From the NCBI RefSeq assembly GCF_902833045.1, contig NZ_CADFDU010000008.1, positions 233,018 to 297,017 on the forward strand: 64,000 nucleotides of DNA, in the 5' to 3' direction. The notes under the pieces are model-generated. The model saw nothing but the letters and a program-made list of their open reading frames with translations, searched no databases and was not told the origin of the DNA. Made by a program: the position numbers and the translations under genes. Within the stretch, counting starts at the first letter, position 1. Every line of letters begins with the position of its first letter. Source of the DNA: Burkholderia sp. BCC0322. Lineage in GTDB: Bacteria > Pseudomonadota > Gammaproteobacteria > Burkholderiales > Burkholderiaceae. Shown piece by piece: positions 7,139-18,725 of this stretch.

Positions 7139-8236
7139 TCAGGTCAGCGACGTATCGACGATGCGGCGCGGCGTTTCGATATATTCCTTCGACTGCATCT
7201 CGACGATTCGCGACACCGTACGTGCAAATTCGTTGGCCATCGGGCCTTCGACGTACAACTGCTCCGCCGGCACCGCTGCAGACATCAGCAGCTTGACCTT
7301 GTGGTCGTACAGCACGTCGATGAGCCACGTGAAGCGGCGCGCCTCGGACGCCATCCGCGGCGACATCTGCGGCACCTCGGACAGTACGATCGCGTGGAAG
7401 CGGCTTGCGAGCTCGAGATAGTCGTTCTGCGAGCGCGGGCCGCCGCACAGCGTCGCGAAGTCGAACCATACGACGCCGTCCGCCTTGCGCAGCGCCTTCA
7501 GTTCGCGCTTCTCGATATGCAGGAGCGGGCTTTCGTCGGGAACCGCAGCAAGCTTCTGGAACGCATGCCGCAATTCGCGATCGGCATCCGCACCGAGCGG
7601 CGTGTGATACATCTTCACCTGCGCAAGCGTGCGCTGGCGATAATCGACGCCCGCATCGACGTTGAGCACGTCGAGCTTGGACTTGATCAGCGCGATCGCC
7701 GGCAGCATGCGGTCACGATGCAGGCCGTCCGGATACAGGTCGTCGGGATCGTAGTTGGACGTCATCACGAACTGCACGCCGTTGTTGAACAGGCGGTCGA
7801 GCAGACGATAAAGGATCATCGCATCGGCAATATCCGACACGTGGAACTCGTCGAAGCAGATCAGCCGGTAGCGCTTCGCGATGCGCCGTGCGAGTTCGTC
7901 GAGCGGATCGGCCTGCCCTTTCAATTCCTCGAGCTCGCGATGCACTTCGCGCATGAATTCGTGAAAATGCAGGCGCGTCTTGCGCTGCACGGGCACGACC
8001 GCGTAGAAGCTGTCCATCAGGAAGCTCTTGCCGCGACCGACGCCGCCCCACATGTAGACACCGCGCGGGAGGTCGGGATGATTGATGAGCTTCTTGAATG
8101 CGTTCGAGCGGCGCGCCTTGTACTCGACCCACTCGTCGAAACAGAGCTGCAGGCGATCGACGGCCGCGCGCTGCGCGGGATCGGACTGATAGCCGCGCGT
8201 GGTCAGTTCGCGCGTGTAGTATTCGGTGACGTTCAT
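7139..8236 (-). CDS. zapE: Cell division protein ZapE (AFG1-like ATPase)
   Basis: This 365-residue P-loop ATPase belongs to the ZapE/AFG1 family, which binds FtsZ at the constricting septum. The Walker A motif GGVGRGKS is at 64-71 and Walker B LICFDEFH has Asp129-Glu130. The sensor-type MTSNYDPDDLYPDGLHRDRMLPAI and the C-terminal FDFATLCGGPRSQNDYLELA are typical of the family. The start at 8236 (MNVTEYY) gives the family's usual N-terminus; an upstream in-frame start would add 18 non-conserved residues. It is the last gene of the leftward block after lpdA, but a terminator separates them. Confidence 0.95.
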   Translation of the reverse strand: MNVTEYYTRELTTRGYQSDPAQRAAVDRLQLCFDEWVEYKARRSNAFKKLINHPDLPRGVYMWGGVGRGKSFLMDSFYAVVPVQRKTRLHFHEFMREVHRELEELKGQADPLDELARRIAKRYRLICFDEFHVSDIADAMILYRLLDRLFNNGVQFVMTSNYDPDDLYPDGLHRDRMLPAIALIKSKLDVLNVDAGVDYRQRTLAQVKMYHTPLGADADRELRHAFQKLAAVPDESPLLHIEKRELKALRKADGVVWFDFATLCGGPRSQNDYLELASRFHAIVLSEVPQMSPRMASEARRFTWLIDVLYDHKVKLLMSAAVPAEQLYVEGPMANEFARTVSRIVEMQSKEYIETPRRIVDTSLT

Positions 8237-8248
8237 CGGGCAAACCGG

Positions 8249-8282
8249 AAAAAACGAAGGCGGACGGGTAACCCCGCCCGCC
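8249..8282 (-). terminator. Terminator between lpdA and zapE
   Basis: On the minus strand GGCGGGCGGGG-TTAC-CCGTCCGCC forms a stem followed by TTCGTTTTTT, ending just before the zapE start. It probably ends most odhA-odhB-lpdA transcripts. Confidence 0.75.
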
Positions 8283-8334
8283 CTCGTCATGAGACGGCTG
8301 CACCGGCCGATGGCCGGCCGGCGCTATACCGCGC

Positions 8335-9765
8335 TCAGCTGTTCAGCGAACGTTTGTCGACGGCGAGCGCCGCTTCGCGCATCACTTCCGACATCGACGG
8401 GTGCGGATGGCAGATACGGGCGATGTCTTCCGACGCCGCCTTGAATTCCATCGCCACCACGGCTTCCGCGATCAGGTCCGACGCGTTCGCCGCGATCACA
8501 TGCACGCCGAGCAGTTCGTCGGTCTTCGCGTCCGCGATCATCTTCACGAAACCGTCCGGTGCGTTCATGCCGAGCGCGCGGCCGTTGATCGAGAACGGGA
8601 ACTTGCCCGTCTTGATCTCGCGGCCTTCCGCCTTCAGCTGCTGCTCCGTCTTGCCGACCCACGCGATTTCCGGGTACGTGTAGATCACCCACGGAATGCA
8701 GTTGTAGTCGATGTGCGGCTTCTGGCCGTCGATCACTTCCGCGACCAGCACGCCTTCGTCTTCCGCCTTGTGCGCGAGCATCGGGCCACGCACCACGTCG
8801 CCGATCGCGTACACGTTCGGCACCGCCGTGCGGCAGTGGTCGTCCACGTCGATGAAGCCGCGTTCGTTCGCCTTCAGGCCGATCGCCTCGAGGCCGAGGT
8901 TGTCGGTGTTCGGCACGCGGCCGACCGACACGATCAGGCGGTCGGCGTCGAGCGTCTGCGCGTTGCCGTCCTTGTCCGTGTAGGCGATCGACACGCCGTT
9001 CGCGGTCGTCTTCACTTCGCCGATCTTCACGCCGAGATGGATGTCGAGGCCCTGCTTCTTGAACAGTTTGGCCGCTTCCTTCGCGAGCGCTTCGTCAGCA
9101 GCGCCGAGGAATGCCGGCAGCGCTTCGAGCACCGTCACTTCGGCACCCAGGCGACGCCACACCGAACCGAGTTCGAGGCCGATCACGCCGGCACCGATCA
9201 CGGCGAGCTTCTTCGGCACCGCGTCGAACGTCAGCGCACCTTCGTTGTCCGACACGATCTTGTTGTCGACCGGGATGCCCGGCAGGTGACGCGCCTTCGA
9301 GCCCGTCGCGATGATCACGTTCTTCGCGGTGACGACTTCGGTTTCACCCTCGCCGCTCACTTCGATCTGCACGCCGGCGTCGGTCTTGCCGGTGAACTTG
9401 CCATGGCCCTTCAGCCAGGTGATCTTGTTCTTCTTGAACAGGAACTCGATCCCGCTCGTCATCTTCTCGACGATCGCGTCCTTGCGGCCGAGCATCTTCG
9501 CAACGTCGATCTTCACGCCGTCAACCGTGATGCCGTGGTCGGCCAGGTGGTGCGACGTGTTCTCGAACTCTTCCGACGACGCGAGCAGCGCCTTCGACGG
9601 GATGCAGCCGACGTTCAGGCACGTGCCGCCGAGCTTCAGCGCGCCGGCCGGGTTCTTCCACTTCTCGATACACGCAACGGTCTTGCCGAGCTGCGCGGCG
9701 CGGATCGCGGCGATGTAGCCGCCGGGGCCGGCGCCGATCACGACGACGTCAAATTCCTTGGACAT
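8335..9765 (-). CDS. lpdA: Dihydrolipoyl dehydrogenase (E3)
   Basis: This 476-residue FAD/NAD disulfide oxidoreductase reoxidises dihydrolipoamide on the 2-oxoglutarate dehydrogenase E2. The FAD-binding GAGPGG is at residues 11-16, the redox-active pair is GGTCLNVGC (Cys49 and Cys54), a second Rossmann motif reads [13 protein letters not shown], and the dimer-interface acid-base motif CHPHPSMSE lies near the C terminus. Length and motifs are complete. It lies 83 bp downstream of odhB on the same strand, completing the E1-E2-E3 operon. Confidence 0.97.
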   Translation of the reverse strand: MSKEFDVVVIGAGPGGYIAAIRAAQLGKTVACIEKWKNPAGALKLGGTCLNVGCIPSKALLASSEEFENTSHHLADHGITVDGVKIDVAKMLGRKDAIVEKMTSGIEFLFKKNKITWLKGHGKFTGKTDAGVQIEVSGEGETEVVTAKNVIIATGSKARHLPGIPVDNKIVSDNEGALTFDAVPKKLAVIGAGVIGLELGSVWRRLGAEVTVLEALPAFLGAADEALAKEAAKLFKKQGLDIHLGVKIGEVKTTANGVSIAYTDKDGNAQTLDADRLIVSVGRVPNTDNLGLEAIGLKANERGFIDVDDHCRTAVPNVYAIGDVVRGPMLAHKAEDEGVLVAEVIDGQKPHIDYNCIPWVIYTYPEIAWVGKTEQQLKAEGREIKTGKFPFSINGRALGMNAPDGFVKMIADAKTDELLGVHVIAANASDLIAEAVVAMEFKAASEDIARICHPHPSMSEVMREAALAVDKRSLNS

Positions 9766-9848
9766 GACAATCCTTTCTTCTTGTGCAACCGCACGGGCAG
9801 CGCGTGTCGCGCGCCCGTGCGATGCGGGTCAATGCGGTGAAACTCGGC

Positions 9849-11123
9849 TTACAGGTCGAGCAGCAGGCGTGCCGGATCTTCCAGCGCATCCTTCATCGCG
9901 ACAAGCGACAGCACGGCTTCGCGGCCGTCGATGATGCGGTGGTCGTACGACAGCGCGAGGTAGTTGATCGGACGGATCACGATCTGGCCGTTTTCGACGA
10001 CCGGACGCTCCTTCGTCGCGTGCACGCCGAGGATCGCCGACTGCGGCGGGTTGATGATCGGGGTCGACAGCATCGAGCCGAACACGCCGCCGTTCGAGAT
10101 CGAGAACGTACCGCCCGTCATTTCCTCGATCGACAGCTTGCCGTCCTTCGCCTTCTGGCCGAACTCGGCGATCTTCTTTTCGATTTCGGCGAGGCTCAGT
10201 TGATCCGCATTGCGCAGGATCGGCACGACGAGGCCGCGCGGCGAGCCGACAGCGATACCGATGTCGAAGTAGCCGTGGTAGACGATGTCGTTACCGTCGA
10301 TCGACGCGTTCACGAGCGGGAACTTCTTCAGTGCGTGGACAGCCGCCTTCACGAAGAACGACATGAAACCGAGCTTCACGCCATGCTCTTTCTCGAACTT
10401 GTCCTTGTACTTGTTACGCAGCTCCATGACCGGGGCCATGTTCACTTCGTTGAACGTCGTCAGGATCGCGTTGGTCTGCTGCGACTCGAGCAGACGCTCG
10501 GCAATACGCGCACGCAGGCGCGACATCGGCACGCGTTGTTCCGGACGGTCGTTCAGCCAGGTCGCAGCCGATGCCGGCACCTTCACTTCCGGCAGCGACG
10601 GCTTCGCAGCGGCCGTCTTGGCCGGTGCGGCAGCCGGAGCGGCCTTCGTTGCGCTGCCTGCTGCCAGCGCGTCGCCCTTCGTGACGCGGCCGTCGCGGCC
10701 CGAACCTGCGACGTCGCCCGCCGACAGGCCCTTCTCGGCCAGCAGCTTCGATGCGGCCGGCGATGCGGTCGCCGACGATGCCGCAGCGGCGACCGGCTGC
10801 GCTGCCGGCGCGGCTGCAGCAGGTGCTGCCGCCGGCTTGACTTCGGCGGCGCCCGCCGCAGCTTCGGCCGCACCTGCCTTCGCTTCAGTGTCGATCGTTG
10901 CGATCAGTTGATCGGCAACCACCGTGTCGCCGTCGTTCTGCAGCACTTGCGCGAGCACGCCCGCGGCCGGCGCCGGCACTTCGAGCACGACCTTGTCGGT
11001 CTCGAGTTCGATCAGGATTTCGTCTTGAGCAACTGCTTCGCCCGGCTTCTTCTTCCACTGCAGCATGGTGGCTTCCGAAACCGACTCCGAAAGCTGGGGG
11101 ACTTTGACTTCTACGATAGCCAT
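9849..11123 (-). CDS. odhB: 2-oxoglutarate dehydrogenase E2, dihydrolipoyl succinyltransferase
   Basis: This 424-residue E2 transfers succinyl groups to CoA in the TCA cycle. It has one N-terminal lipoyl domain with the lipoylated lysine at [10 protein letters not shown] (Lys44), an Ala/Pro linker, a peripheral-subunit-binding segment ([28 protein letters not shown]), a second Ala-rich linker and the C-terminal catalytic domain ending in [12 protein letters not shown], which holds the catalytic His and Asp. The start at 11123 ([11 protein letters not shown]) matches the family; the longer frame back to 11231 adds non-conserved sequence. It follows sucA by 135 bp. Confidence 0.97.
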   Translation of the reverse strand: MAIVEVKVPQLSESVSEATMLQWKKKPGEAVAQDEILIELETDKVVLEVPAPAAGVLAQVLQNDGDTVVADQLIATIDTEAKAGAAEAAAGAAEVKPAAAPAAAAPAAQPVAAAASSATASPAASKLLAEKGLSAGDVAGSGRDGRVTKGDALAAGSATKAAPAAAPAKTAAAKPSLPEVKVPASAATWLNDRPEQRVPMSRLRARIAERLLESQQTNAILTTFNEVNMAPVMELRNKYKDKFEKEHGVKLGFMSFFVKAAVHALKKFPLVNASIDGNDIVYHGYFDIGIAVGSPRGLVVPILRNADQLSLAEIEKKIAEFGQKAKDGKLSIEEMTGGTFSISNGGVFGSMLSTPIINPPQSAILGVHATKERPVVENGQIVIRPINYLALSYDHRIIDGREAVLSLVAMKDALEDPARLLLDL

Positions 11124-11258
11124 GTGATTTTCCTGGATGCTTAATCTGGGGTATGACGAGGTTCGTGCGATTCCTTCAGCCAGTGCGGCGCGCAACGCGC
11201 CCGGCAGGCCAAAAGAGACGGGAAAGCGCATGGCGCCTTCCCGTTTCGCTTCCGTCGG

Positions 11259-14123
11259 TTATTTCGCGATCGATGCGCTCTTCAGGCGGCCGAACGCACC
11301 TTCGATGAGGGCCTTCTGCTGCTCGTAGTGCTTCGCGTAGTAGCCAACCGCCGGCGAGGCCGAAGCCGGACGGCCGCTGTATGCCAGCTTCTGCCCTTCC
11401 TTCATGCCTTCCTTCAGATGGTGCTCGACGTAGAACCAGGGGCCCTGGTTCTGCGGCTCGTCCTGCACCCAGACCACTTCAGTCGCGTTCTCGTACTTCT
11501 TCATTTCGGCTTCGAACTGCTTGTGCGCGAACGGATACAGCTGCTCGATACGGATGATCGCGACGTCGTTCGCCTTCGTTTCGCGGCGATGTGCGACGAG
11601 GTCGTAATACACGCGGCCCGAGCACACCAGCACGCGCTTGACCTTCTTCGCGTCGATGCCGCCGTCGGTTTCGCCCAGCACCGGCTGGAACGAACCCTTC
11701 GCGAGTTCCGACAGGTCCGACACAGCTTCCTTGTGACGCAGCAGCGACTTCGGCGTAGCGACGATCAGCGGCTTGCGGAACAGGCGGATCATCTGGCGAC
11801 GCAGCAGGTGGAAAATCTGCGCCGGCGTCGTCGGTTGAACGACCTGCATGTTGTGATCCGCGCACAGTTGCAGGAAACGCTCGATACGCGTCGACGAGTG
11901 TTCCGGACCCTGGCCTTCGTAGCCGTGCGGCAGCAGCATCGTCAGACCCGACACGCGGCCCCACTTCACTTCGCCCGACGAGATGAACTGGTCGATCACG
12001 ACCTGCGCGCCGTTGACGAAGTCGCCGAACTGCGCCTCCCACAGCACGAGCGTGTTCGGCTCGGCGGTCGAGTAACCGTATTCGAAGCCCAGCACGGCTT
12101 CTTCCGACAGCACCGAGTCGATCACCGTGAACTTCGCCTGGCCATCAGCGATGTTCTGCAGCGGCACGTACGTGCCGTCGTTCCAGCGCTCGCGGTTCTG
12201 GTCGTGCAGCACCGCGTGACGGTGCGTGAACGTGCCGCGGCCCGAGTCCTGGCCCGTCAGGCGCACCGAGTAACCCGATGCGACGAGCGACGCGAACGCG
12301 AGGTGTTCGCCCATGCCCCAGTCGAGCGGCTGGTCGCCACGCGCCATGTTGCGACGGTCGTTGATCACGCGCTCGACGAGCGGGTGGACCTTGAAGTTTT
12401 CCGGGACCGTCGTGATGCGTTCGCCGAGGCGCTTCAGCTCTGCGAGCGGCACGGCCGTATCGGCTGCATCCGTCCACTTGCGGTTCAGGAACGGAACCCA
12501 GTCAACTGCGTACTTGCTCTTGTAGTTCGACAGGACCGGATCGACCGTGTGGTGGCCGTCGTCCATCGCCTTGCGGTACGCCTTCACGTAGTTGTCGGCG
12601 TCTTCCGCGGTGATCACGCCCTGCTGCACGAGCTTCTCGGCGTACAGCGCACGGGTGCCCGGGTGCTGCGCGATCTTCTTGTACATCAGCGGCTGCGTGA
12701 CCGCCGGCGTGTCCTGCTCGTTGTGGCCCAGCTTGCGGAAGCAGACGATGTCGATCACGACATCCTTGTGGAACTGCATCCGGTAGTCGATCGCGATCTG
12801 GATCGCGAGCACGACGGCTTCCGGATCGTCGCCGTTCACGTGCAGCACCGGCGCCTCGATCATCTTGACGACGTCGGTACAGTACAGCGTCGAGCGCGCA
12901 TCGCGCGGGTCGGACGTCGTGAAGCCGATCTGGTTGTTGATGACGATATGCAGCGTGCCGTGCGTGCCGTAGCCGCGCGTCTGCGCGAGGTTCAGCGTTT
13001 CCATCACGACGCCCTGGCCAGCGAAGGCCGCGTCGCCGTGGATCTGCACCGGCAGCACTTGCAGGCCGTCTTCGTCGCCGCGACGATCCATCCGCGCCTT
13101 CGCCGAACCTTCGACCACCGGGTTCACGATTTCGAGGTGCGACGGGTTGAACGCGAGCGACAGGTGGACCGGGCCGCCTTCCGTCGACACGTCCGACGAG
13201 AAGCCCTTGTGGTACTTCACGTCACCGGCCGGCAGGTCGTCGACGTGCTTGCCTTCGAATTCGGCGAACAGGTCGGCCGGCATCTTGCCCAGCGTATTGA
13301 CCAGCACGTTGAGACGGCCACGGTGGGCCATGCCGATGATGATTTCCTGCACGCCGCGCTTGCCCGAGTGCTGGACGACTTCGTCCATCGCCGCGATGAA
13401 GCTTTCGCCGCCTTCGAGCGAGAAGCGCTTCTGGCCGACGTACTTGGTATGCAGGTAGCGCTCGAGGCCTTCAGCGGCCGTCAGGCGATTCAGGATGTGC
13501 TTCTTCTCGTCTGCCGAGAAATTCGGCGTCGCGCGGATCGACTCCAGTCGCTCCTGCCACCAGCGCTTCTGTTCCGGGTCGCTGATGTACATGTATTCGG
13601 CGCCGATCGTGCCGCAGTACGTGTCGCGCAGACCCTTGACGATGTCGCGCAGCGAAGCCTGGTCGAAACCGAAGTACAGGTTGCTTGCGCTGTACGTCTG
13701 GTCGAGGTCGCCTTCGGAGAAATCGTAGAACGCGGGTTCGAGCTCGGGAATGGCGGGACGTTCGCGACGCTTCAGAGGATCCAGATTGGCCCATTGCGAG
13801 CCGAGGAAGCGATAGGCGCTGATGAGGGACTGGACGTGCACTTGCTTGCGTGCCGCAGCCAGATTGGTGGTGCTTTCGCGCGGGATGAAGGCATTGGCCT
13901 TCGCACGCTCGGCGAACGATTCGACGATCGGGAAATGGGCGACGTCGTTGGCATTCGAACCGTCGGTTGCAGGGACATTCTGCAGCGCGTCGAAATACTC
14001 TCGCCAGTTCTCCGGCACCGATGCCGGATTGTTGAGGTATGCATCGTACAGTTCTTCAACGTACGAAGCATTGCCGCCGAACAGATAGGAGTTCAGCTGA
14101 AACTGCTTCATTACATCTGACAT
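11259..14123 (-). CDS. sucA: 2-oxoglutarate dehydrogenase E1
   Basis: This 954-residue thiamine-diphosphate enzyme decarboxylates 2-oxoglutarate and passes the succinyl group to the OdhB lipoyl arm. The N-terminal FGGNASYVEELYDAYLNNPASVPENWREYF helix binds the E2 core. Conserved active-site segments include GMAHRGRLNVL, GDAAFAGQGVVMETLNL (ThDP region), HIVINNQIGFTTSDPRDARS and the C-terminal QDEPQNQGPWFYVEHH. The length is normal. It is the first gene of the leftward operon. The region upstream holds no obvious strong consensus promoter. Confidence 0.97.
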   Translation of the reverse strand: MSDVMKQFQLNSYLFGGNASYVEELYDAYLNNPASVPENWREYFDALQNVPATDGSNANDVAHFPIVESFAERAKANAFIPRESTTNLAAARKQVHVQSLISAYRFLGSQWANLDPLKRRERPAIPELEPAFYDFSEGDLDQTYSASNLYFGFDQASLRDIVKGLRDTYCGTIGAEYMYISDPEQKRWWQERLESIRATPNFSADEKKHILNRLTAAEGLERYLHTKYVGQKRFSLEGGESFIAAMDEVVQHSGKRGVQEIIIGMAHRGRLNVLVNTLGKMPADLFAEFEGKHVDDLPAGDVKYHKGFSSDVSTEGGPVHLSLAFNPSHLEIVNPVVEGSAKARMDRRGDEDGLQVLPVQIHGDAAFAGQGVVMETLNLAQTRGYGTHGTLHIVINNQIGFTTSDPRDARSTLYCTDVVKMIEAPVLHVNGDDPEAVVLAIQIAIDYRMQFHKDVVIDIVCFRKLGHNEQDTPAVTQPLMYKKIAQHPGTRALYAEKLVQQGVITAEDADNYVKAYRKAMDDGHHTVDPVLSNYKSKYAVDWVPFLNRKWTDAADTAVPLAELKRLGERITTVPENFKVHPLVERVINDRRNMARGDQPLDWGMGEHLAFASLVASGYSVRLTGQDSGRGTFTHRHAVLHDQNRERWNDGTYVPLQNIADGQAKFTVIDSVLSEEAVLGFEYGYSTAEPNTLVLWEAQFGDFVNGAQVVIDQFISSGEVKWGRVSGLTMLLPHGYEGQGPEHSSTRIERFLQLCADHNMQVVQPTTPAQIFHLLRRQMIRLFRKPLIVATPKSLLRHKEAVSDLSELAKGSFQPVLGETDGGIDAKKVKRVLVCSGRVYYDLVAHRRETKANDVAIIRIEQLYPFAHKQFEAEMKKYENATEVVWVQDEPQNQGPWFYVEHHLKEGMKEGQKLAYSGRPASASPAVGYYAKHYEQQKALIEGAFGRLKSASIAK

Positions 14124-14441
14124 TTTACGCTCACCTTTCTTCGAGCTTCTCGAGAAATAGCGGGTTGCTCAACCTTCCGCGACACGGCCTGACCGTTTAG
14201 CGGATTGCGAATCAAGTCTTGCTTGGAAGGACCTAAAACTTGCGTGCGCGCAGCATATCACAGAACCGATACCGAAGTTCACGGCGAAATGTGCCTGAAA
14301 GCACCGCGCGACGGGGTTTTGCCGGATTGCCACGACCCGCAGGAACAGTGTTTTGCAGACACCCCGATTGCGCACTGCGCAGATGCGAAAAAGGCTGCCC
14401 GCAGGCAGCCTTTCCCGTGATGCAGCGAACGGACGAAACGC
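14124..14441. other. Intergenic region sucA / typA
   Basis: This 318-bp region holds the sucA leader (GAAAGGTGAGC ribosome site before the ATG at 14123) and the typA terminator. A TATGCT hexamer near 14256 on the minus strand could be a -10 box for sucA but lacks a good -35. No coding sequence is seen. Confidence 0.6.
14388..14414 (-). terminator. typA terminator
   Basis: On the minus strand AAAGGCTGCC-TGCG-GGCAGCCTTT is followed by further Ts, about 30 bp after the typA stop. Confidence 0.85.
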
Positions 14442-16268
<1,827 letters not shown>

Positions 16269-16597
16269 AGAAACCTGGAAATCGTTTGAACGCGCAAAAG
16301 CGCCCGCTCGTTTTTCACGGGCGCGCGCATTGCAGCTTGGAAAGCCACAAATTATAGCACGTGCGAATGTCGAGAGCTGACGGGTACGTTGCGACGCAAC
16401 AAAAGCCGGCCGGCTCGCCCTCCTCCCGGACATGCCCATCAATCGATGGCCTACGTCACCGGCGGGCCCAAAACCCTTACGGGGACAAGGGATTTGTGTG
16501 ACGTAAAGCGCGCCCTTTGCCGTTCGATTAACATTTGCCGCGGCAAGCAACTGTGCCTATACTACTGCCTAGTCAACTATTGCAGCTTCAGGGTTTT
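16269..16597. other. Divergent intergenic region typA / marR
   Basis: This 329-bp region contains the marR promoter and operator candidate described separately. No coding sequence is supported; the in-frame extension of marR back to 16535 starts inside the promoter. Confidence 0.6.
16535..16563 (+). promoter_or_regulatory. marR efflux operon promoter with overlapping palindrome
   Basis: TTGCCG at 16535-16540 and TATACT at 16558-16563 are 17 bp apart, a good sigma-70 promoter. The -35 hexamer is the left half of a perfect 12-bp palindrome, TTGCCGCGGCAA (16535-16546). MarR proteins typically repress by binding palindromes that overlap the promoter, so this is the likely autoregulatory operator. 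Confidence 0.65.
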
Positions 16598-17089
16598 ATG
16601 TCGGATTCTTCTACCCCACCACCTGTTTCGCCGCTGTCCTCATATCAGATGAACGACAGCGTCGGTTATCTGATGTCGCGTGTGAAGTCGGTGATGACCA
16701 ACCTCGTCACGCAACGCACGCAGGAAGAGCTCGGCATCACAGGCACGCAGGCGAGCATGCTGTTCATGATCGCGGTCGGCAAGTGCTCGACGGCCGCCGA
16801 GCTCGCGCGCGAATACGGGATCGACGCGAGCGCGGTCACGCGCCTGCTCGACCGGGTCGAGAAACGCGGCCTGCTGTCTCGCGTCCGCAGCATCGAGGAT
16901 CGGCGTGTCGTGCGCCTCGAGCTGACCGACGAAGGCCGTGCGCTCGCCGAACGGCTGCCGCCGATTTTCCGCAGTGTGCTCGACCAGGTGCTGGACGGGT
17001 TTACGCCGGAAGAAGTCGGGTTCCTGAAGAGCATGCTGCGCCGCATTCTCAGCAACTACTGCGAGACTGCCGGCGGCAGCATCACGTAA
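16598..17089 (+). CDS. MarR-family transcriptional regulator
   Basis: This 163-residue winged-helix regulator has recognition-helix region AELAREYGIDASAVTRLLDRVEKRGLL and wing RVRSIEDRRVVRLELTDEGRAL, both diagnostic of MarR. It probably represses the efflux genes that follow and is released by their substrates, as E. coli EmrR (MprA) does for emrAB; this is inference from position. The ATG at 16598 was chosen for homology-like length; only a weak ribosome site is visible. An 87-bp gap to the next gene contains AT-rich sequence. Confidence 0.9.
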   Translation: MSDSSTPPPVSPLSSYQMNDSVGYLMSRVKSVMTNLVTQRTQEELGITGTQASMLFMIAVGKCSTAAELAREYGIDASAVTRLLDRVEKRGLLSRVRSIEDRRVVRLELTDEGRALAERLPPIFRSVLDQVLDGFTPEEVGFLKSMLRRILSNYCETAGGSIT

Positions 17090-17176
17090 TAGTTGCCATA
17101 ACAATTACTTTTGACAGATTAATGTAAGGAAATCCTTGCAGTGTCCATCATTCATTCCGAGTCAGGGATCAGCGCG

Positions 17177-18673
17177 ATGAAATCCTCCCCGTTGTCCGTG
17201 CGCGCCAGGTCGTGCCGCACCGCCGTCGCCGCCGCGGCCGCCGCACTGGCGCTGGCGGGCTGCGCGAACTACATCGGCATCAAGAGCGACAAGCAGATCG
17301 CCCCCGCGTCGCAATTCGAATCCGCCCAGAGCCTGCCGGCCCAAGGCGGCCAGTGGCCGGCGCTCGACTGGGCCAGCCAGTTCGGCGATCCGCAACTGCC
17401 GAAGCTGATCGACGAAGCCCTGCAGGGCAATCCGTCGATCGCGCAGGCGCAGGCGCGCATCGCAAAGGCGTCGTCATACATTGAATCGTCGCGTTCGAAC
17501 CTGATGCCGAAGGCGGAAGCCAGCTATTCGTGGACGCGCGAGCTGTATTCGTCGAACGCGCTGTTCCCGCCCCCGTACGGCGGCCAGTGGTACAGCGAGA
17601 ACAATGCGCTCGCGAGCGCGTCGTGGGAACTCGACCTGTGGGGCAAGAACCGCGAACGCCTGCATACCGCCGTATCGCAGGAAAAGGCGGCCGAAGCCGA
17701 CATGCAGCAGGCGCGCATCACGCTCGCGTCGTCGGTCGCACGCACCTACAACTCGCTCGCGCAACTCTATGCGCTGCGCGATATCGCACAACGCGAGATC
17801 ACCAACCGCGAGACGGTCGGCAAGATCACCGACGGCCGTGTGTCGGCCGGCCTCGACACCAACGTCGAACGCCAGACGGCTCGCGGCAATATCGCCACGA
17901 CCCAGGCTTCGCTGTCGGATCTCGACGGCCAGATCACGACGGTGCGCTACCAGCTCGCCGCGCTGCTCGGCAAGGGTCCGGATCGCGGGCTGCAGATCGC
18001 GGCGCCCGTGCTGAACCCGAGCGGCGAAGTGGCGCTGCCCGGCAACCTGCCGGCCGATCTCGTCTCGCGCCGCCCCGACATCGTCGCCGCGCGTTGGCAG
18101 GTCGAAGCCGCGATGCACGACGTGAAGGAAGCGAAGGCCGAGTTCTATCCCGACGTGAACCTCGCGGCCGGCTTCGGCTTCGATGCGTTCGGCTGGGGCA
18201 AATTCCTGAACTTCGCGAGCCGCCAGGCGCAGTTCGGCCCGGCGATCCACCTGCCGATTTTCGATGCCGGCGCGCTGCGCGCGCAGCTCAAGGGCCGTTA
18301 CGCGGACTTCGACCTGTCGGTGGCGAACTACAACCAGACGCTGATCAATGCGCTGAACGACGTCGCGACGCAGGTCGCATCGATCCGCGCGATCGATCGC
18401 CAGATGGGCGATGCGCAACGCGCACTCGACGCATCGACGCGCGCCTACGACCTCGCAGTCATCCGCTACAAGGCCGGCCTGTCGCCGCAGTTGCAGGTGC
18501 TGACCGCGGACAGCAACCGCCTCGCATCGGAGCAGACGGTGACCAACCTGAAGATGCGCCGCCGCGACATGCAGCTCGCGCTGATCAAGGCGCTGGGTGG
18601 CGGGTTCGACGCGACCGGCACGCCGCTCGCCGCACCCGACGCCGACAAGCCGACAAAACAGGCCGCCAACTGA
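17177..18673 (+). CDS. NodT/OprM-type outer-membrane efflux lipoprotein
   Basis: This 498-residue RND/MFS outer-membrane factor forms the exit channel for the EmrAB pump. The signal ends in lipobox L-A-G-C with lipidated Cys29. Two OEP repeats follow: WPALDWASQFGDPQLPKLIDEALQGNPSIAQAQARI at the start and the RRPDIVAARWQVEAAMHDVKEAKAEFYPDVNLAAGFG segment mid-protein, typical of the NodT subfamily. The start at 17177 (MKSSPLS) has AGGGA upstream and gives a clean signal peptide; a GTG start at 17141 with AAGGAA upstream is possible. It is followed after 52 bp by emrA. Confidence 0.92.
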   Translation: MKSSPLSVRARSCRTAVAAAAAALALAGCANYIGIKSDKQIAPASQFESAQSLPAQGGQWPALDWASQFGDPQLPKLIDEALQGNPSIAQAQARIAKASSYIESSRSNLMPKAEASYSWTRELYSSNALFPPPYGGQWYSENNALASASWELDLWGKNRERLHTAVSQEKAAEADMQQARITLASSVARTYNSLAQLYALRDIAQREITNRETVGKITDGRVSAGLDTNVERQTARGNIATTQASLSDLDGQITTVRYQLAALLGKGPDRGLQIAAPVLNPSGEVALPGNLPADLVSRRPDIVAARWQVEAAMHDVKEAKAEFYPDVNLAAGFGFDAFGWGKFLNFASRQAQFGPAIHLPIFDAGALRAQLKGRYADFDLSVANYNQTLINALNDVATQVASIRAIDRQMGDAQRALDASTRAYDLAVIRYKAGLSPQLQVLTADSNRLASEQTVTNLKMRRRDMQLALIKALGGGFDATGTPLAAPDADKPTKQAAN

Positions 18674-18725
18674 TCCGGCGCCACCACTACGCAGACACTC
18701 GAAATAACGGACGGAGAAAATCGCC

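Noticed and set aside
11328-14120. Long plus-strand open frame opposite sucA (930 codons)
   Set aside because: Same reason: an antisense shadow of a conserved gene with high third-position GC.
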